Origin: Tigriopus japonicus
Lineage: Eukaryota > Arthropoda > Copepoda > Harpacticoida > Harpacticidae
NCBI GenBank assembly: GCA_010645155.1
Contig: JAAGOF010000081.1
Location: 793,537-857,536, forward strand
Length of the DNA: 64,000 nucleotides
Direction: 5' to 3'
The position numbers and the translations under genes were made by a program. Position 1 is the stretch's first letter, and the number at the start of each line of letters is the position of its first letter. The notes under the pieces were generated by a model that did not search any database, was not told the origin of the DNA, and was given only the letters and a program-made list of their open reading frames with translations. Below are positions 1 to 12,977 of this stretch, piece after piece.

Positions 1-3000
1 TGATTGTGATGGATGTGTGGGAACATTCAAATCCAGGGACGATCCAAACGCTTTTCGAAGGGTGAAAAGTAGATCGGGATAATCCGCAAGATCAAATTGA
101 TCCGATGTAGGATCCTCTTCATCGTCAAGAGGATCACCATGGATCAATAAGGGACATGGTAGGAGTTCTGACATCACGGAGTGGTGAATAATCAAGGTAC
201 TGAGTGACGAAAAAGCCTTGGCCGAGCCCTAGATGAAAATTTTGAATAATTAGACTCTGGACGTTTGTCTTCATTTCAATTCAAAATATTTTACATAGCA
301 TCATTTTTTTTTAAATAAAGAGAAAAGTGAGACAATCTAGCTTGATGATTTTTTTGGTATAAACGTGTGTGGTAGTGATGTGACTTGGTGTATTGGGCAA
401 GATTTTTTGCGCGAGGTCGTTAGGTAGTGTCGCCAATTGACCTTTGTGAAATCGTATTCCTCTTTGCTTACCAATCTTCAAAAACCTGTTTTTTCATCAA
501 GGAGAACGGAACGGCGTCCCTAACTTTTGTGATTTCTGAACAGGGTTGCAAATGACACTCAAATTTGAGTTTGCTGATATAGCTGAGCACAACACGAAAT
601 CTCCATTAGGTGACCCTACCTTGCGACCTCGCGCAAAAAAGCTTGCCCAACACACCAAGTCACATCACTAGTGTGTGTGACAAAGTGTTGTAAACAAACA
701 TCAAACTTCGTATGACAATAAACAGTGTTGCTAAATTTTAGGGAATTTTCCCAAAATTTGCGTTTTCAGGATAGCACTGACAAAAGAAAATTTGCTATTG
801 GGAATGCCCAAATACATGTAGACAAAACCCTGGTATTTTTGGTTGTTGCGGAAAACTTACTTTTCATTGTAATAGCAGAAACATATTTTCTTGGGAATTC
901 ATTGACAATAGTTCAGATTTTTGGTCATTGCCTGGTCAACAACACTGCCAACAGATAATTTATGGTTTCAAAATATCAACTTTTTATGAAAATAAGTTTG
1001 ATTTCAATCAACAAAAAAACTTAATTTGACCCAGATTATGGAAAAAAAGACTTCCAACAATTCATGATCCAACTTCTATGATTTAGTTAAAGCTATAATG
1101 CTTATTTATTGCTCTGCTAAGAAAATGTTCTCTAAACATCAAATGAAAATTAAAAAAAAAAATCAGAAGGATAAACGATACTGTGAAAGCGTGAAAATAT
1201 GAAAGCTAAGTTGGAGATTGTTTTTTCCCCTTCTTACCTTTTCTGCAAAACTTGCTAAAACATTTTTATAAAGATGACAGAATTAGAACATACCTTGATG
1301 CGCCAGCCGTTCTGATTAGAAATGATGAGGTAGTGAATCACGGAACCATTTGGCACTTTAAGGGACAAGGCAAATGAATCCAGCCTACTTTCGGAGCATC
1401 TCACTAGAAACGATCCCACAGGTTCGGACGAAAGGATTTCCATAGAAATCTCCCTGTAACGCAAAAGCAAAGATGTGTCAAAACCTTACTTCAAGTAGTC
1501 ATCGAGATATCTTGAATTACCTTGAGAGACCCGGTTGATACCAAGCGGCATGTTTTAAATGATTACTGGGGTCATTTCCAAACGCGTTGCTGACAAATTG
1601 ATCATGGTTGGACATAGGAACGCGGGAATGGTTTTCGAATCCATTGGTTGGATTGTCAGGGAGACCAGAATCGGTATCGGAAACAATGGGAGATAGAAAC
1701 TCGTCGCCATTGGGTAAATACACCCCCAATCGTTTCATCCGCTTGAGGACGGACCATAAATTGGGCTTGGATTCGGATTTCCGGCATTTGAACGACTGCT
1801 TCTCTTGGTGAAGATTGTTGATAATACAGGGCAGCGACTTATTCCTTTGATGACTAATAGGAGGATTCATAACCGAGATCTGAAACATGGTATCATGGAG
1901 AGGTTTACTTTTATTTCTATTTTGTGACAAATTTGTGGCTTTTGTTCTTCTAGGCCCAAAAAGGGTTAAACGCGTTTGGCATTTTTTTTGTAATTTTGCC
2001 CAAGTTTCTGCACCTTGAGAAACAGTTGAAATGAAGTTGTAAGGTAAATCAAAGGTTCTTTAGTTAACAAGGTGAATCTTACTGTTTTTTGTACTTTGTA
2101 ACTTTGTGAAGAAGAGTTAAGGAATATAAAACTTATAAAAGAATTTGACAAATATTTGTCGAAATGTTTCACGTATGACTCATTCATGGTTCTAGGTTCC
2201 CCAACCATTTTGAATATTTCGTTAAATCTTTGTCATATTATTTGATGATTTATTTGACGCGTAAACCATCCTTTTAGGTTCAGTACAATGTTACCTTGTC
2301 TGAATATGAACTATACGGTCCTTTAACGAACAGCTGACTCGGAGGTACAATACATAAGACTGCAAGATCACCGTACTATTAAAGGTCCCAAAATTAATCT
2401 TGACACAAAAGTTTGACCCATTTTCAAACTTCTCAATAAATACTGGACACGTAAACCAAAAACTTTGTGTCACAAAGATCAAAGGTTGCACGTGTTTTCT
2501 ATTTAACTGGTTGCGCTTAAGGGACTCGATAGGAGGAGTCTAGAAGTATAAATATTGGAGATAAAGATCTTACCCCAACGTCACTTAATTGGCGTCGATT
2601 GGTTCCCGAAACTCTGTGATTATTCATCACTTTGGCATTTGGACTGGTCCTCCTTCCATCACCCTGAAACATGATAAACAGGAACAACGTCAATACTACA
2701 TATGCGCCCCTAAAGCTCTTAAAGGAAATGATTCTCGATCAGTACTAATTGGCTCCCACTAGTAGTAGAATACCAACAACCCAAGTTCCTTCACATTGAG
2801 AGATCCATTAGCATATTAGGCAGGTTCACATAGGTTACCAATCTTTCAATTTTTCAACTTCCGTGTTTGCTTCACAAGGAAATGTATAAATGTGGCCCAC
2901 CAATTCTCAAGATGGAAGAAGATTTGAAACGAGTTAGCCCATAATATGGACGTCGCTCCCATTCAAATCTGATCGTTTTGCCATGTACTACTGAAAACTG

Positions 3001-6000
3001 GATTTCAGACCATACCTTCAGGGCTATTTTGCCTTTCAAGTTTGTCGCAACCGTCTCGGGTCCTTGACAATATTTAATGACAGGAGCTATTATGCTCACC
3101 CATAATTTACCGTGTAATCAATCGGGCGAATATTCAAATTTATGTACATTTTTCATGGTCGTTATTCCAACCGACCAAAAGGGCCTCCCTCTTCACCTTC
3201 TTGATCTCCAAAGGATGTACATACAAGAACATGTCGAAATCCATCTACACAACCATCTTTCTAACCACTTGTTATGGACTCCAGATGACGGTCCAGGCTA
3301 AAAGTACTGTTTAATATGCAAAAAGGGGTTTTTCACAACTTCAGACAAAAGCCAAGTGAAATCGATGATCTATCTTTTCAGGTTTGGTAAACGTTGAAAT
3401 TTTACTTTCCAAGTACTCCTCAAACATGAAGCTTGGTTAAGTGCGTTCCTAATTTTTTTGACTATTTTAGTGAATCACTCTGGAAGGCTCCGTAAAAGCC
3501 CATTTAAGTTTTCTATTTGAGGATCAAGTATAAAAAAGACGGTTTGTTCTGAATATCTTCTTAAGAAAACACATCAGTTTTCATTTCAAGCTTCTTCACA
3601 ATTAATAAAATGCCTCTTTTTGCGGATTTGTTTCTTTAAGAAAAAAATATCCCAACAGTAATTGATCCACTTAAGATATCGTACATTTTCAATGAAAAAT
3701 TACTGACACAAGCCCACAGTTAGAGTCTAACAAAAAACAAAAATAGAAAAAAATGTTTGGGCAGATTTTTCCAAGCATTTGACTTTCCTTCATTAAATCC
3801 ATATTAATTATAACATTATTATTAAGTAATAAATTTTATTTTTATGGTTCATAGAAACACCATTGTTTTTGTGTCTATGACAGTTCTAACCACACCAAAT
3901 AAGAGCTCACAGTTGTAATATTAGAAGTGAGTGGGCCCTTTAAGTAAGATATTTCTTCAATCACTCACCTTTAGAGCTAATAAAATAAAGTTAAGATGCA
4001 AATCAGAACAATTGATTCATTTTGAAATGTTTGCTTCAGAACATCTCAAAAGGTAAAGGCTGGTCTACACATGAAACATTTTGGCTAGATTATTTGTCAA
4101 ATATTCCGAAATTGTTTGGTGTTTGCCAAATGTTTCCATTCTGTTGCTTCTACACGTGAACGTGCAGTTTGTCAAATATTTTTCCCCTTGGCCAAAGTGT
4201 TGCCCATTGTTTCAAACTGGCACTGCCAAAAACTGTTTTAAAACCAGTCACCTTTAGCAGAGTCCCGTAATTTAGACAGTGAATTGTATACTGCCACATA
4301 TTGTCACTTCTCAACGACTTTTTTTCAATCTTGCTTTCTGTCCAAGGCTTTTTTCTTTCCTTCAGTGTCATTTAATTTGGCTGGAAGGTCTTACGCAAGA
4401 AGCCACGCTATGGACATTGACAATATCTACTGTCATTTTCAGTCATTTTCTTGTCCCCCCCCCACAACCATTTTAAGACCTCTACTCTCCATTGGCATTT
4501 GGTGTTGTCGAGTTGGGTTTGGGTGAACATTGGCAGTCATAACTGCCACTTGGCAACGTTGCTACCTTGTAAACTCTACTGATGGGTTTCGAGTTAGATT
4601 TTTGGCCGAGTTTTGCCACTTTGGATTTTAAGGTCAAAAAGTTGACCCCCAACTAATCTTCTCAACTAGAGACGTCATAAAATATGGCAGCACTGCCAAC
4701 TCGAAATCCAAAAGTATAGCTACTGATGGAACTCGAAATCGAACTAGTTCGAGTGTTGCCAAATTGGTCCCTGTTTAGGTCTTTTTGAAAACGTTCAATA
4801 CAACCTGCCCTAATCAACAATGATAAACTTCCGAGTAAAAAATGGCAGCACTCCCGGTTCGAAACCCATCACTAGTAAACTCCTCCGAACCTGTCAGTTG
4901 ACTCATTTGAGACGTGACTAGTCTATAACACTACCAACTGATTATCGATGACTTTTGATGTCGTACATTTCCGTGGATCCTTGCAATCTTTCACAAATGA
5001 CGTTCAATTTTGGTGATCTTGATGCCAAAAGTTAGAGGATCATTGTTTTGTTCTTCAATCCATTAATTTGAAGCCTTTTACTTAACAATAATCGTTTCGT
5101 GATTGGACACCCTGCATGCATCGATGTGTATTTCGATTGTCGGCCAGAAAAAGTTAGCCTAAGGACAAATAATTTTTCAACATGTTCAAAGTCAGAAATA
5201 TTTGAAAAACAGAAAATAATATTTGCCATCAAGCTAATTTTGTCTTGGATTTGACCAAATATTTGCCGTTTTGTTTCACGTGTAGACCAGCCTTAAACGG
5301 TAAACGTCTAACTGCATATGCCTTAAAAGGTCGTCTCTAGCTTTTAGCTTGTCGCTGGCAGGATTCGCTCATTTTTGTGCGTCGTTGCAAACAATTTCCC
5401 ATTCTCCACGGTTCAAAAATATGTGTGTACTCATCATCTTGGGGTACCGGGATTGAGTGAATAGACGTGTTTAATGCGTACATGAACATGCAGGCACCTT
5501 CATAGGTGATGCTGAGACTACATACACACTGGTACATCCATAGTAGTAGGAAGTCATGTGGCATTCAAACTCTCCCTTTTATGGCCTTTTATTGGGTGAT
5601 AAACCATCTTCCGTCATCTCTGAGCTTTAATGGCATTATAGCCCCGTGAAATGTGATCTTGCCAGAATAGTTTTTACCCAAGATAGCTTGTCCGTGAAAT
5701 CAATTTCATCTCCTTGCCAAGGCCTTGAATTAGAGCTCGAATATATTTATATGCTTTTCTGCACAATCAGGCTCCAATTTCAAATTTTTACCACTCGAAT
5801 TCGCGCTCAAGCTCAAACATTCCAGGCCAATTATTTTTCCTCACCAACTCGGTGATATTTGGCCGGCTAGATTCTCGTTCTTGGCCCTTCATTCAAGTCG
5901 TCTAGATGACCAAGTTAATGGGTATTTCAACGAGAATACGCTCTTTTTCTCTGCCATAGAGATTAGTCAGGCAGATCTAAAATATTTCAAGCAAGCAGGG

Positions 6001-9000
6001 CGTGAGCCAGGAATTCATCACTCTTGAACATAATTGCAAGCCACCGATTTGGTAGCATCCATCCACCCTTGGGTAGAAAAGTGGGTGCTGAGATCAGACA
6101 CATCACAATGGGGATCGGGTCAAGTATGCGCCATTTTTTGGAGTCACTCTGCGTCAGATTTCCTATTTGGTTAAACCATGAACCACTGCATATCTGGACG
6201 GGTTCTAGAAGTGCACCATGGGGGCCGATCATTGTACTAAGGTTGCTCTTGCAACAAAAAATTTGTTCCTTGTTCGTTTGTGAAGGAGTGAGCAGATCAC
6301 TGGTAAGGGGTGTTCCATGAAGGAATATTCCCGTTCCTTGGCACTCTTTGGCTGCCAATGGTATTTATTGGTAGTTTTTTGCATTGAAAGACAGTTCAAC
6401 GCCAAACTTTGACTCCAAATAGTTGAGTTTGGAGGATGGCACTCAGCCGGGATCAAACCCCAGACATCTGCACGACAAACCGACACAGTACCTCACCCAC
6501 TTTGCTCCATGTATGAAAAATTATAAAACCTGGTGGAATATGTCATATAATAAATGATATTTATATAACAACAATAGTGTTTATTATATTGGACAACTCA
6601 AGCACTCCCAAAGGTGCATAAAGAGGATATGTCTTTATAAGGATTAAAAAAAATATTTGAATATGAGATGAGATGAAATGAATATAGTATAAATATATGT
6701 CACAAAAAGGAAGGGTTATAAAGTGCGCCATTTGGTGCATTTTATGTGGCAATGACAGGAATTACTAGTGATGTCATCAATATTGGCGGGGAAAAAGTTC
6801 AGAAGACATGTATTTCTGATGAGTGTGCAAGATAGCTAAACAAAGATTTAGGCCTGGTAATTGCAACAATTCCTTTCTTATTTGCACAACTTGATGTTGG
6901 AAAAGCAATTCTTGACATTTGTTTTTCAAAAACAATTGTTTTGGTGCATTTATCTAAAATTTCGCTACATAAATTATGAGGGTGTTCCGAATTTTTGAAT
7001 CAGAAATGCCCGACATTGAATGACAAAATGGCCAGAGGAGATTGGTTCCTGGGGCAACTAAACGAAAAAAACAAGCAATTTGTTTAATTGAAGGCTTCCA
7101 ATTTCTCCATTTGTTTTTTATTACTTTGCAAAACTTCTCAACATACATTAACCATGCCATTGCTCTTAAATGCAACACTTTTCAAAATTCTGACCCTTGA
7201 AAACTAAAAAAATTTTTGGCAAGCCTAGACTGCTAACGGCAGCAGGTCTGTAATATGATATGGTAATCGCTCCTATGGCTTGCACTGGAGACGCTCTAGT
7301 GAACAAAAAAGCGTCTCCAGCTTGCACTTTCCATGATAATTGCATTTGGTTTGCAGTTTACGCAATTTACCAATTAATATGACAATTTTTTGCCCAAATA
7401 TTCAAAATGTTTGGTGAACCTAGTTCTATGTATGAGTCATGCATTAAACAAAACAACAAATATTTTTCTATTTATTTTATAAAATATTGGACTTAAAGCT
7501 CAGCTTTTACGATTAAATTACAATACACATTTTTTCAAAGATTGAGACAAACCTCAAAGTCACAGATACAATTTTTCCATCAGCAGGTAAGGAAGTCTCT
7601 GCAAGAGGTTGCAAAATTTTACATCAGCGATGTCAAAGTTCACCTCAAACTGTGATTGAGATAGAAAATGTGTCATATAACGGCACTTTTAGGAATGGTC
7701 AACAATCAGTTTTAGACAAACTATTATGCCTCAAAAAGTTAGTGGATGGGCTCCAATTGCACATTTTAGTGTTTTAAGCTTAATTGAGACATGCATCATA
7801 CTTGAAATTCCCCTTCAACTGTTTAGTTTTGCATGGCAACCTTAAAGCAATTCCACAAAAACCATTAGAAATTCATTTGCAATAACTGACCTATGACAGA
7901 TGCTTTCTTCAAATACTTGGGTATCATGGGCTGTGTGAGTTGCTGCCACATAAAATGCACTTAATGGTGCACTCTTTGACAATACTCTTTTCTCATAGTG
8001 CACTAGTTCTGAAGAGTTTTCATGGTATTGCTTGGCCCCAAGCAGTATTTTGGAAGTGATCCTGGCTTGAGTTATCTTTGGCTGAACCGAGACTGATCTA
8101 ACTTTGGCCAGGGGATCTCAATGACCGCTGTCTTTGTCCTTGAATGAAGCTGTGCATGACCAAGTTGATCAAACACTTGGATCGAATACAATCTGGGGTA
8201 CACATTTTTACAACGCTTTTTTGAGGAGACATGAGGCATACTTTGTGAACGTATAATTAAAGGGAGGTTTGGAATGCCGAAAGATATTCAGAGATCAACG
8301 GAAGAACATGTGTAGAATATGGTTCTTTTCTTTCATTGGGATAGATGTAAATTAGATAGTGGTGATAAGAAAGAAGCTTTATTTCAGAGAAATGGTGTGT
8401 TCATCCAAAACTAAAATCCATTATCAGAGTGATTATTAAAGCTAACGTTTACTTTGAAGATGTTTAGTAGTATTAAAAGTGTATCTATTGAAACTATTTT
8501 TAGTGACCACAATTCTTATTGAACCCAGCTCTAATTGAACCCATTTTTCGACACCATCTTTTGCTTGTTTTCTGCTTTTGATGGAGTATTTATTTGTTTC
8601 AAAAGCCATTTAATTCCGCATTTTTTGACTTGGGTATTTGGAAGGCCTTGGTTTTAAGGCTAGAAATCAACAACCATTGATTGGATTAATATTTCCTAGA
8701 TAGCAACAATAAGAGGGAAATGTACTCTTAATCTTAAGACTAATTAGTCAACGTAATTTATGCTTGATTACACTTTTACTACGGACTAGACACTCTTAGA
8801 AAATGTAAATTCTATCAAGCATCATTATTAGTGCCTCCTGAAGTTAATTTTTTTAGAGCTGTCTTCTATTCAATTTATGGTCAAGTCTTGATGCAGAAAA
8901 AAAGGAAAGTTTTTGGCAGGGGAGGCATGCAAATTAGCTAAGAATTATTGGCCTAGAGTCGACCAATTAGCTTCATGGGATATCAAAACCAACTGTTTCC

Positions 9001-10005
9001 AAACGGCCACCAGTTCAAAATAAAATATGCGAATGCAGAAGAGGATATTCTCCTCTTCATTTCTTTCATGTGCACTGAAACCATTCAAGTCAACTCACCT
9101 GTGATACCACAATATAATTTGTCTATTATAACGTTTTTTAACATTTGACATGTCACAACCATTTATATGAGAACACATATATATATTTTTACAATATTTT
9201 ACTTTATTTTATACAACCTGACATGACCTTGAGTCGCAATAAACATATTATTATTATTAAATAAAAAGACCGTTGACGATATTTTCTCATGTCGATCGAC
9301 TCTCTAAAACTCCTGAGCCCGGAAACGAGCATTCCTTGTGGTTTGAGAGCCCAATTAAAACCTCGAATGCCCTGGGTGTCAACAAATACACTAACTAGAG
9401 CACTGTGAAGTCTGAACAATCTGCTTCCTGAATCTAGGACAATAGCAAAAACCATAGCTTTGCTTCAGGGCTCTGTAATCTTTTATCAAGATGGTTCCCA
9501 ATGATAAATTCGGCAATCTCCTCGAGAAGAACAATCATCGAGGAAGCCAGGATAATTTACTCCCTTCTCTTGGCCTTGAGCTCAAGAAAAACATCATCAA
9601 ACTTGTTGTCAAGATTTCTATTGTCACTGAGCCCATACTTTTTGCCGTCCCTTAATTGTTCGACTGTCTAACCCGTCAATCACGGAGAGAGTAAGAGAGT
9701 AATTTCAATGAACGATAATTGCACCTTTTGGCACGTCTGCATGACTTCCACCAATCTCTCCTTGGTTTTCCATCCATTCACTCACTACATAGATCAGAGC
9801 TGAGAGTGCTTTGGGTAACCGCAATCATGGTAGAGCCTTGATTTTGGGTTGGTTTTGGGGAGAGGAGTTCGTTGGTTTCGTCAGACGAAACGTGGCTGGA
9901 GGTATTATTAACAGTCGTCAAATATCTGGTAGTCAACATGTCATTTGAAGCCATTACTCTTAGAAGAGTGAAGAAACAACCAGGGAGAGATGAAGGTTCA
10001 TTCAT
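1..10005 (-). CDS. SH2-domain adaptor-like protein, 3' end beyond the window
   Basis: I join six exons on the minus strand: 10005-9786, 3062-3016, 2663-2574, 1879-1521, 1453-1294 and 228-1 (continues off the window). All junctions are GT/AG and the phases agree (1, 0, 0, 2, 0). The SH2 domain spans the last three exons. It opens near WYQPGLSREI, carries the phosphotyrosine-binding arginine in GSFLVRCSES, continues through FALSLKVPNGSVIHYLI and NGWRIK, and ends with FSSLSTLIIHHSVM then LLPCPLLI. After it the chain is acidic (DPLDDEEDPTSDQ). The N-terminal part is Ser/Asn/Gln-rich and looks disordered. SH2 domains bind phosphotyrosine peptides in the cytoplasm; no kinase or phosphatase domain is visible here, so an adaptor role is inferred. 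I do not recognise the exact family; it is not an obvious tensin. The last four exons are solid. The 47-nt exon and the first exon (start at 10005, or in frame at the ATG of MASNDM) rest on phase agreement and good donors only. Confidence 0.65.
229..1293. other. Last intron of the SH2 gene seen in the window
   Basis: AT-rich intron between the two exons that split the end of the SH2 domain. It contains the hAT-like element at 373..670. Nothing else in it is recognisable; the short ORFs inside are not coding-like. Confidence 0.6.
373..670. mobile_element. hAT-like MITE, 298 bp
   Basis: The left end reads TAGTGATGTGACTTGGTG and the right end is its reverse complement (CACCAAGTCACATCACTA). Inverted similarity continues for about 65 bp on each side (GGGCAAG...TTTTTTGCGCGAGGTCG). 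The flanks GTGTGTGG and GTGTGTGT are a 7-of-8 match, compatible with the 8-bp target duplication of hAT transposons. There is no transposase, so it is non-autonomous. It lies in an intron of the SH2 gene. Confidence 0.75.
4057..5293. mobile_element. PIF/Harbinger-like element, non-autonomous, about 1.24 kb
   Basis: The termini are AGGCTGGTCTACACATGAAAC on the left and, read inward, AGGCTGGTCTACACGTGAAAC on the right. Similarity extends through AAATATTTG...TCAAAT. Both ends are flanked by TAA, the 3-bp duplication typical of PIF/Harbinger elements. No transposase or Myb-like ORF is visible. A second element (4577..4874) has inserted within it, so the original length was about 930 bp. Confidence 0.65.
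4577..4874. mobile_element. hAT-like MITE nested in the Harbinger-like element
   Basis: The left terminus TACTGATGGGTTTCGAG pairs with the right terminus CGAAACCCATCACTA. A perfect 8-bp duplication, GTAAACTC, lies at 4569-4576 and 4875-4882. The element is 298 bp with no coding capacity. TAGTGATG-type ends plus an 8-bp duplication mark the hAT superfamily. Confidence 0.85.
6400..6510 (-). repeat. tRNA-derived SINE head
   Basis: On the minus strand an A-box-like stretch (GTGGGTGAGGTACTGTG) is followed about 35 bases later by a good B-box, GGGGTTTGATCCCGG, the spacing of a tRNA-type internal RNA polymerase III promoter. The cloverleaf is too degenerate for a working tRNA gene, so I read it as the 5' head of a SINE. 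Its body would extend to lower coordinates, but I cannot place the end. Confidence 0.45.
6722..7973. mobile_element. Inverted-repeat element of about 1.25 kb, unclassified
   Basis: The left end AGTGCGCCATTTGGTGCATT continues TTATGTGGCAATGAC. It pairs with a right end that reads inward AGTGCACCATTAAGTGCATT and then TTATGTGGCAGCAAC, about 35 bp of inverted similarity. I find no clear target duplication and no transposase ORF. Confidence 0.55.
9190..9455 (-). repeat. Possible LINE-like 3' tail
   Basis: An 83-codon ORF on the minus strand (containing SGSRLFRLHSALVSVF) ends in AATAATAATAATATG and an AT-rich stretch. A stop-proximal ORF followed by a TAA-type simple repeat resembles the 3' end of some non-LTR retrotransposons. 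There is no reverse-transcriptase motif in what is left, so this is only a suggestion. Confidence 0.2.
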
Positions 10006-12912
10006 CTCTGGAACGAACTATAATCCAAATTCATAAAAATTGCATGTTTTGGTAAAAGCAATCACAACTCTTGTAAAGTGCAATCCGATCTTTAATAAGA
10101 TTCAATATGAATGGACATTTTATCTTCTTGTATAAAAATAAAAGAATCATAACTTTTAATATCAAGTGGCAGGCTTGACGTACGGCTTCTTATTGAAATC
10201 CTCTACTTTGTTGATTCAGTAAAAAATAGTTTCGTACTCATTTTTTTCTGGCCAAAATCCCCTAAAAACCAAGGCTAAAATTTGTCACTTCAAAGACCCT
10301 GTTACCCTATTATCAATAGAAATGGGAAATCTGCGTCATTAGGCCCACTTTCCTCTTGGATGAATGACAGTAATTGTCTTCCTACTTAAGTTGAAAAAAA
10401 CCTTCAACAGACCTTGCATTTTTAGTGTTCATCTGTCTACACTCAAGTGAGGTGAAGATCTTTTTCTACTAAAGATTTATTTCATCCCTCAGAAATGCAT
10501 TCCATCATACCTGAAACGAAAAGAAAAAGACACATAAATAACCTGCACATGTCTCCTGCCCAAAATATATGGCTGGATAACACTTAAATACCAGCCTAGA
10601 CTTTGGAATGAGTGGCCAATAATCCCAAGATTTATGACCGATGCACACTTGTACACCCACAGAAATAGCAGCATTTCAATCATAATCGTGACTCTGTTGT
10701 CATAGATCCCATTGTGCTTTTGTAGGCGTGACTCAACCAATAATAAACGGTCTATTTATTCAGGTGTTGCAGATCTCGTGTTTCCAGACCACGCCTCAAA
10801 ATTCCAATGGCGAACAAAAGAAATATCTCCAAAAGAGTTTCTTTCCCTAGCTCATCTCAAAAGGCTGTACTTTGTATTCTTTGCTTCATCTACCTGTCAG
10901 GTGATTCTTGTGTCAGGCCTCGACGAAAACCTGAAAAGATTGCCCCCATCCTTGTCCATTAAGCCTCAATTCTCCCCAGCATGGCTCATTTCATTTTCCC
11001 GCGGAATTTGGTCTAATGTCCTGGAATTCCATTTTGTTTACTCTCGGCCCATATTTGCCCACTATTCTAGTCTTCCCCTTGGTAGTTTTATGGTCTGCGT
11101 AACCTTGAACGAGGACCTTTAACCTTCGTTGTTCGTTAGAGCTCATGTTGAGTAGGATGACAAACCGAGATAAGCTTGACTTTTGGTGTTCATTTATGCA
11201 AACATTCCAATGTTTGAAAGGCTTGACTCGAAGAAGAGAAAGTGTTTGTAACGTTGTATTATGTGAGCGTCGTCTTTGGCTACAATGAACCATTCATTAA
11301 GCAAAACAGTTATGGATGTCCATCAAGCCATAATGGGAACACACAAAAGAGGGCTTGAAAATGATCTTTGAACTCGATTTAAAACTGTTTTATTTGAGGT
11401 CGGCAAAGATTTAAGATTCCTCAGGAAGGTGTATCCTTACTAAACCACCACTTTCATCTTTTTTTTATTGTTTTCAAGATGCCTGAATGAAGGACTAACA
11501 TGACAGCTACGCATCTCTGGACTGTTTTCATTTTCCCTATCTAGCCCACCAACTTAAGGGATGCCAAAATGAAGCCTTTTAGGCCACTATTTTCAACTTT
11601 TGTGTGCCACAAGTCTTAAATAAAAAAAGATACTTGTTTTCTGTTCGTGTGTGATGTAAATAATGTCAAAAAAAGCATTTAGGCCCCTTTTTACCTCATC
11701 AACCAAGTTCATTATGATGGGCTACAATTTTGAACCTATTTGAATCCTAACTTGTGAAAACAAGACATATCACAAAACAGGTATTTGCGGTAACTGCCTC
11801 AGAACGACCTAGCCAGCGCACTCTAGTTGTATAAATATTCCCAACAGAGTGTCTGATTCAAGTGTCTTTATCAATTAATTCAAGGCAGTGGTCCAAACAC
11901 ATTCTTGAAATTTTTGACTGGCCTCCTAGTCAATTTTTAATCGCGCGTTTTCTCCCTCCACCAATCCAACCAAGAAGAGGGGGACCAGTGAAAATCATTT
12001 TGAAGGAAAAAGAGAAAATAGATTTCCACTGATATTGAGAAGAAGGCATGTGCGTTTTTCACGTCCATTTGAGTTTACAGGGATTGAATTCGAAATTCCA
12101 GGGAGATAAACGCACTGAAAAGGTAGGAAGGCAGGCAAAGAAGTGGACTTGAGTCCTTCATGTGGAGAAAGTGTACAAGCAGAAGAGTGATTTCAATGCA
12201 CAAAATCACAGTTCCTCCATTCAGGGGTCCAAACCTCTTAAGCTCTAAAGGTGAGAAGAACCAAATTGGCATTCCTGAGCGCAATTTTGTCACATTCGAA
12301 CAGCACACCTTGCTGTTCAATATGATTAGATATCCTGGACAGCATTTGAAGTTTTGGAAAGGCTTATCAAACGCTTTGGATACCATATATCAGTGCCGAA
12401 TTCCAAAGCCCATTCCCTGCAATTTACCTGCAATGAAGATGATGATAAAGCGTTTTGATTGAGTTGCTTTGGTTGCCCTCTGTGTGTGTGAGTGAAATAA
12501 AACCTGGCTTGGACAGCCAACACGGCTCTCCATAGGTTTTTTATACCAAGGCGAGCCCAACCAACACACCAACCAGCTCAACCACGATTTGACTCAAAAC
12601 AATACGGGTGTAATTTGTGCTCTCAAAGAATGTGGCGGTTATGGCGTGGATATCTAGACCTCTCCAAGGCTTCAACTCTCCAAATCCAATCAATCATAAT
12701 GCTGCACTTCAAAAATCAAGCTTGCAAGAGGTCTTACAAAATTCTTAAGCTTTGTTGTGGCATGAACCAGGTTGATTCTAGATATCCCGAGGAATGTTGC
12801 TTCTGGGAGCTCCGTCATCCCCAAATCTGGTGAGGAGTGACCCCACAGTTTGAGTTGTAAGACGTCGTTGTCGATTCACTTTTAGACTCCTCATACCATT
12901 ATGATTGTGTTG

Positions 12913-12977
12913 ATCTCAGGGTGGCCTGATCGCCAATCCTTCGTCGCGTTAAGCCTTAAAACAGGCCACCCTGAGAT
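12913..12977. repeat. Perfect 16-bp hairpin
   Basis: ATCTCAGGGTGGCCTG at 12913-12928 is matched exactly by its reverse complement at 12962-12977, leaving a 33-base loop. It could be the remnant of a very small inverted-repeat element or an RNA hairpin. It is not next to any gene end I can identify. Confidence 0.7.

Larger units (their letters stand above)
3063..9785. other. Long first intron of the SH2 gene, rich in mobile-element relics
   Basis: About 6.7 kb between the putative first and second coding exons. It holds the Harbinger-like element (4057..5293) with a nested hAT element, a SINE head near 6.4 kb, a 1.25-kb inverted-repeat element (6722..7973) and a possible LINE-like tail near 9.2 kb. 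No coding sequence is supportable elsewhere in it. If the first exon is wrong, this stretch is intergenic. Confidence 0.4.

Noticed and set aside
10712..11293. Overlapping ORFs of 136 codons (+) and 100 codons (-)
   Set aside because: Neither has a known motif or a clear splice context; the minus one includes a short plausible peptide (MSSNEQRRLKVLVQGYADH) but no support beyond composition.
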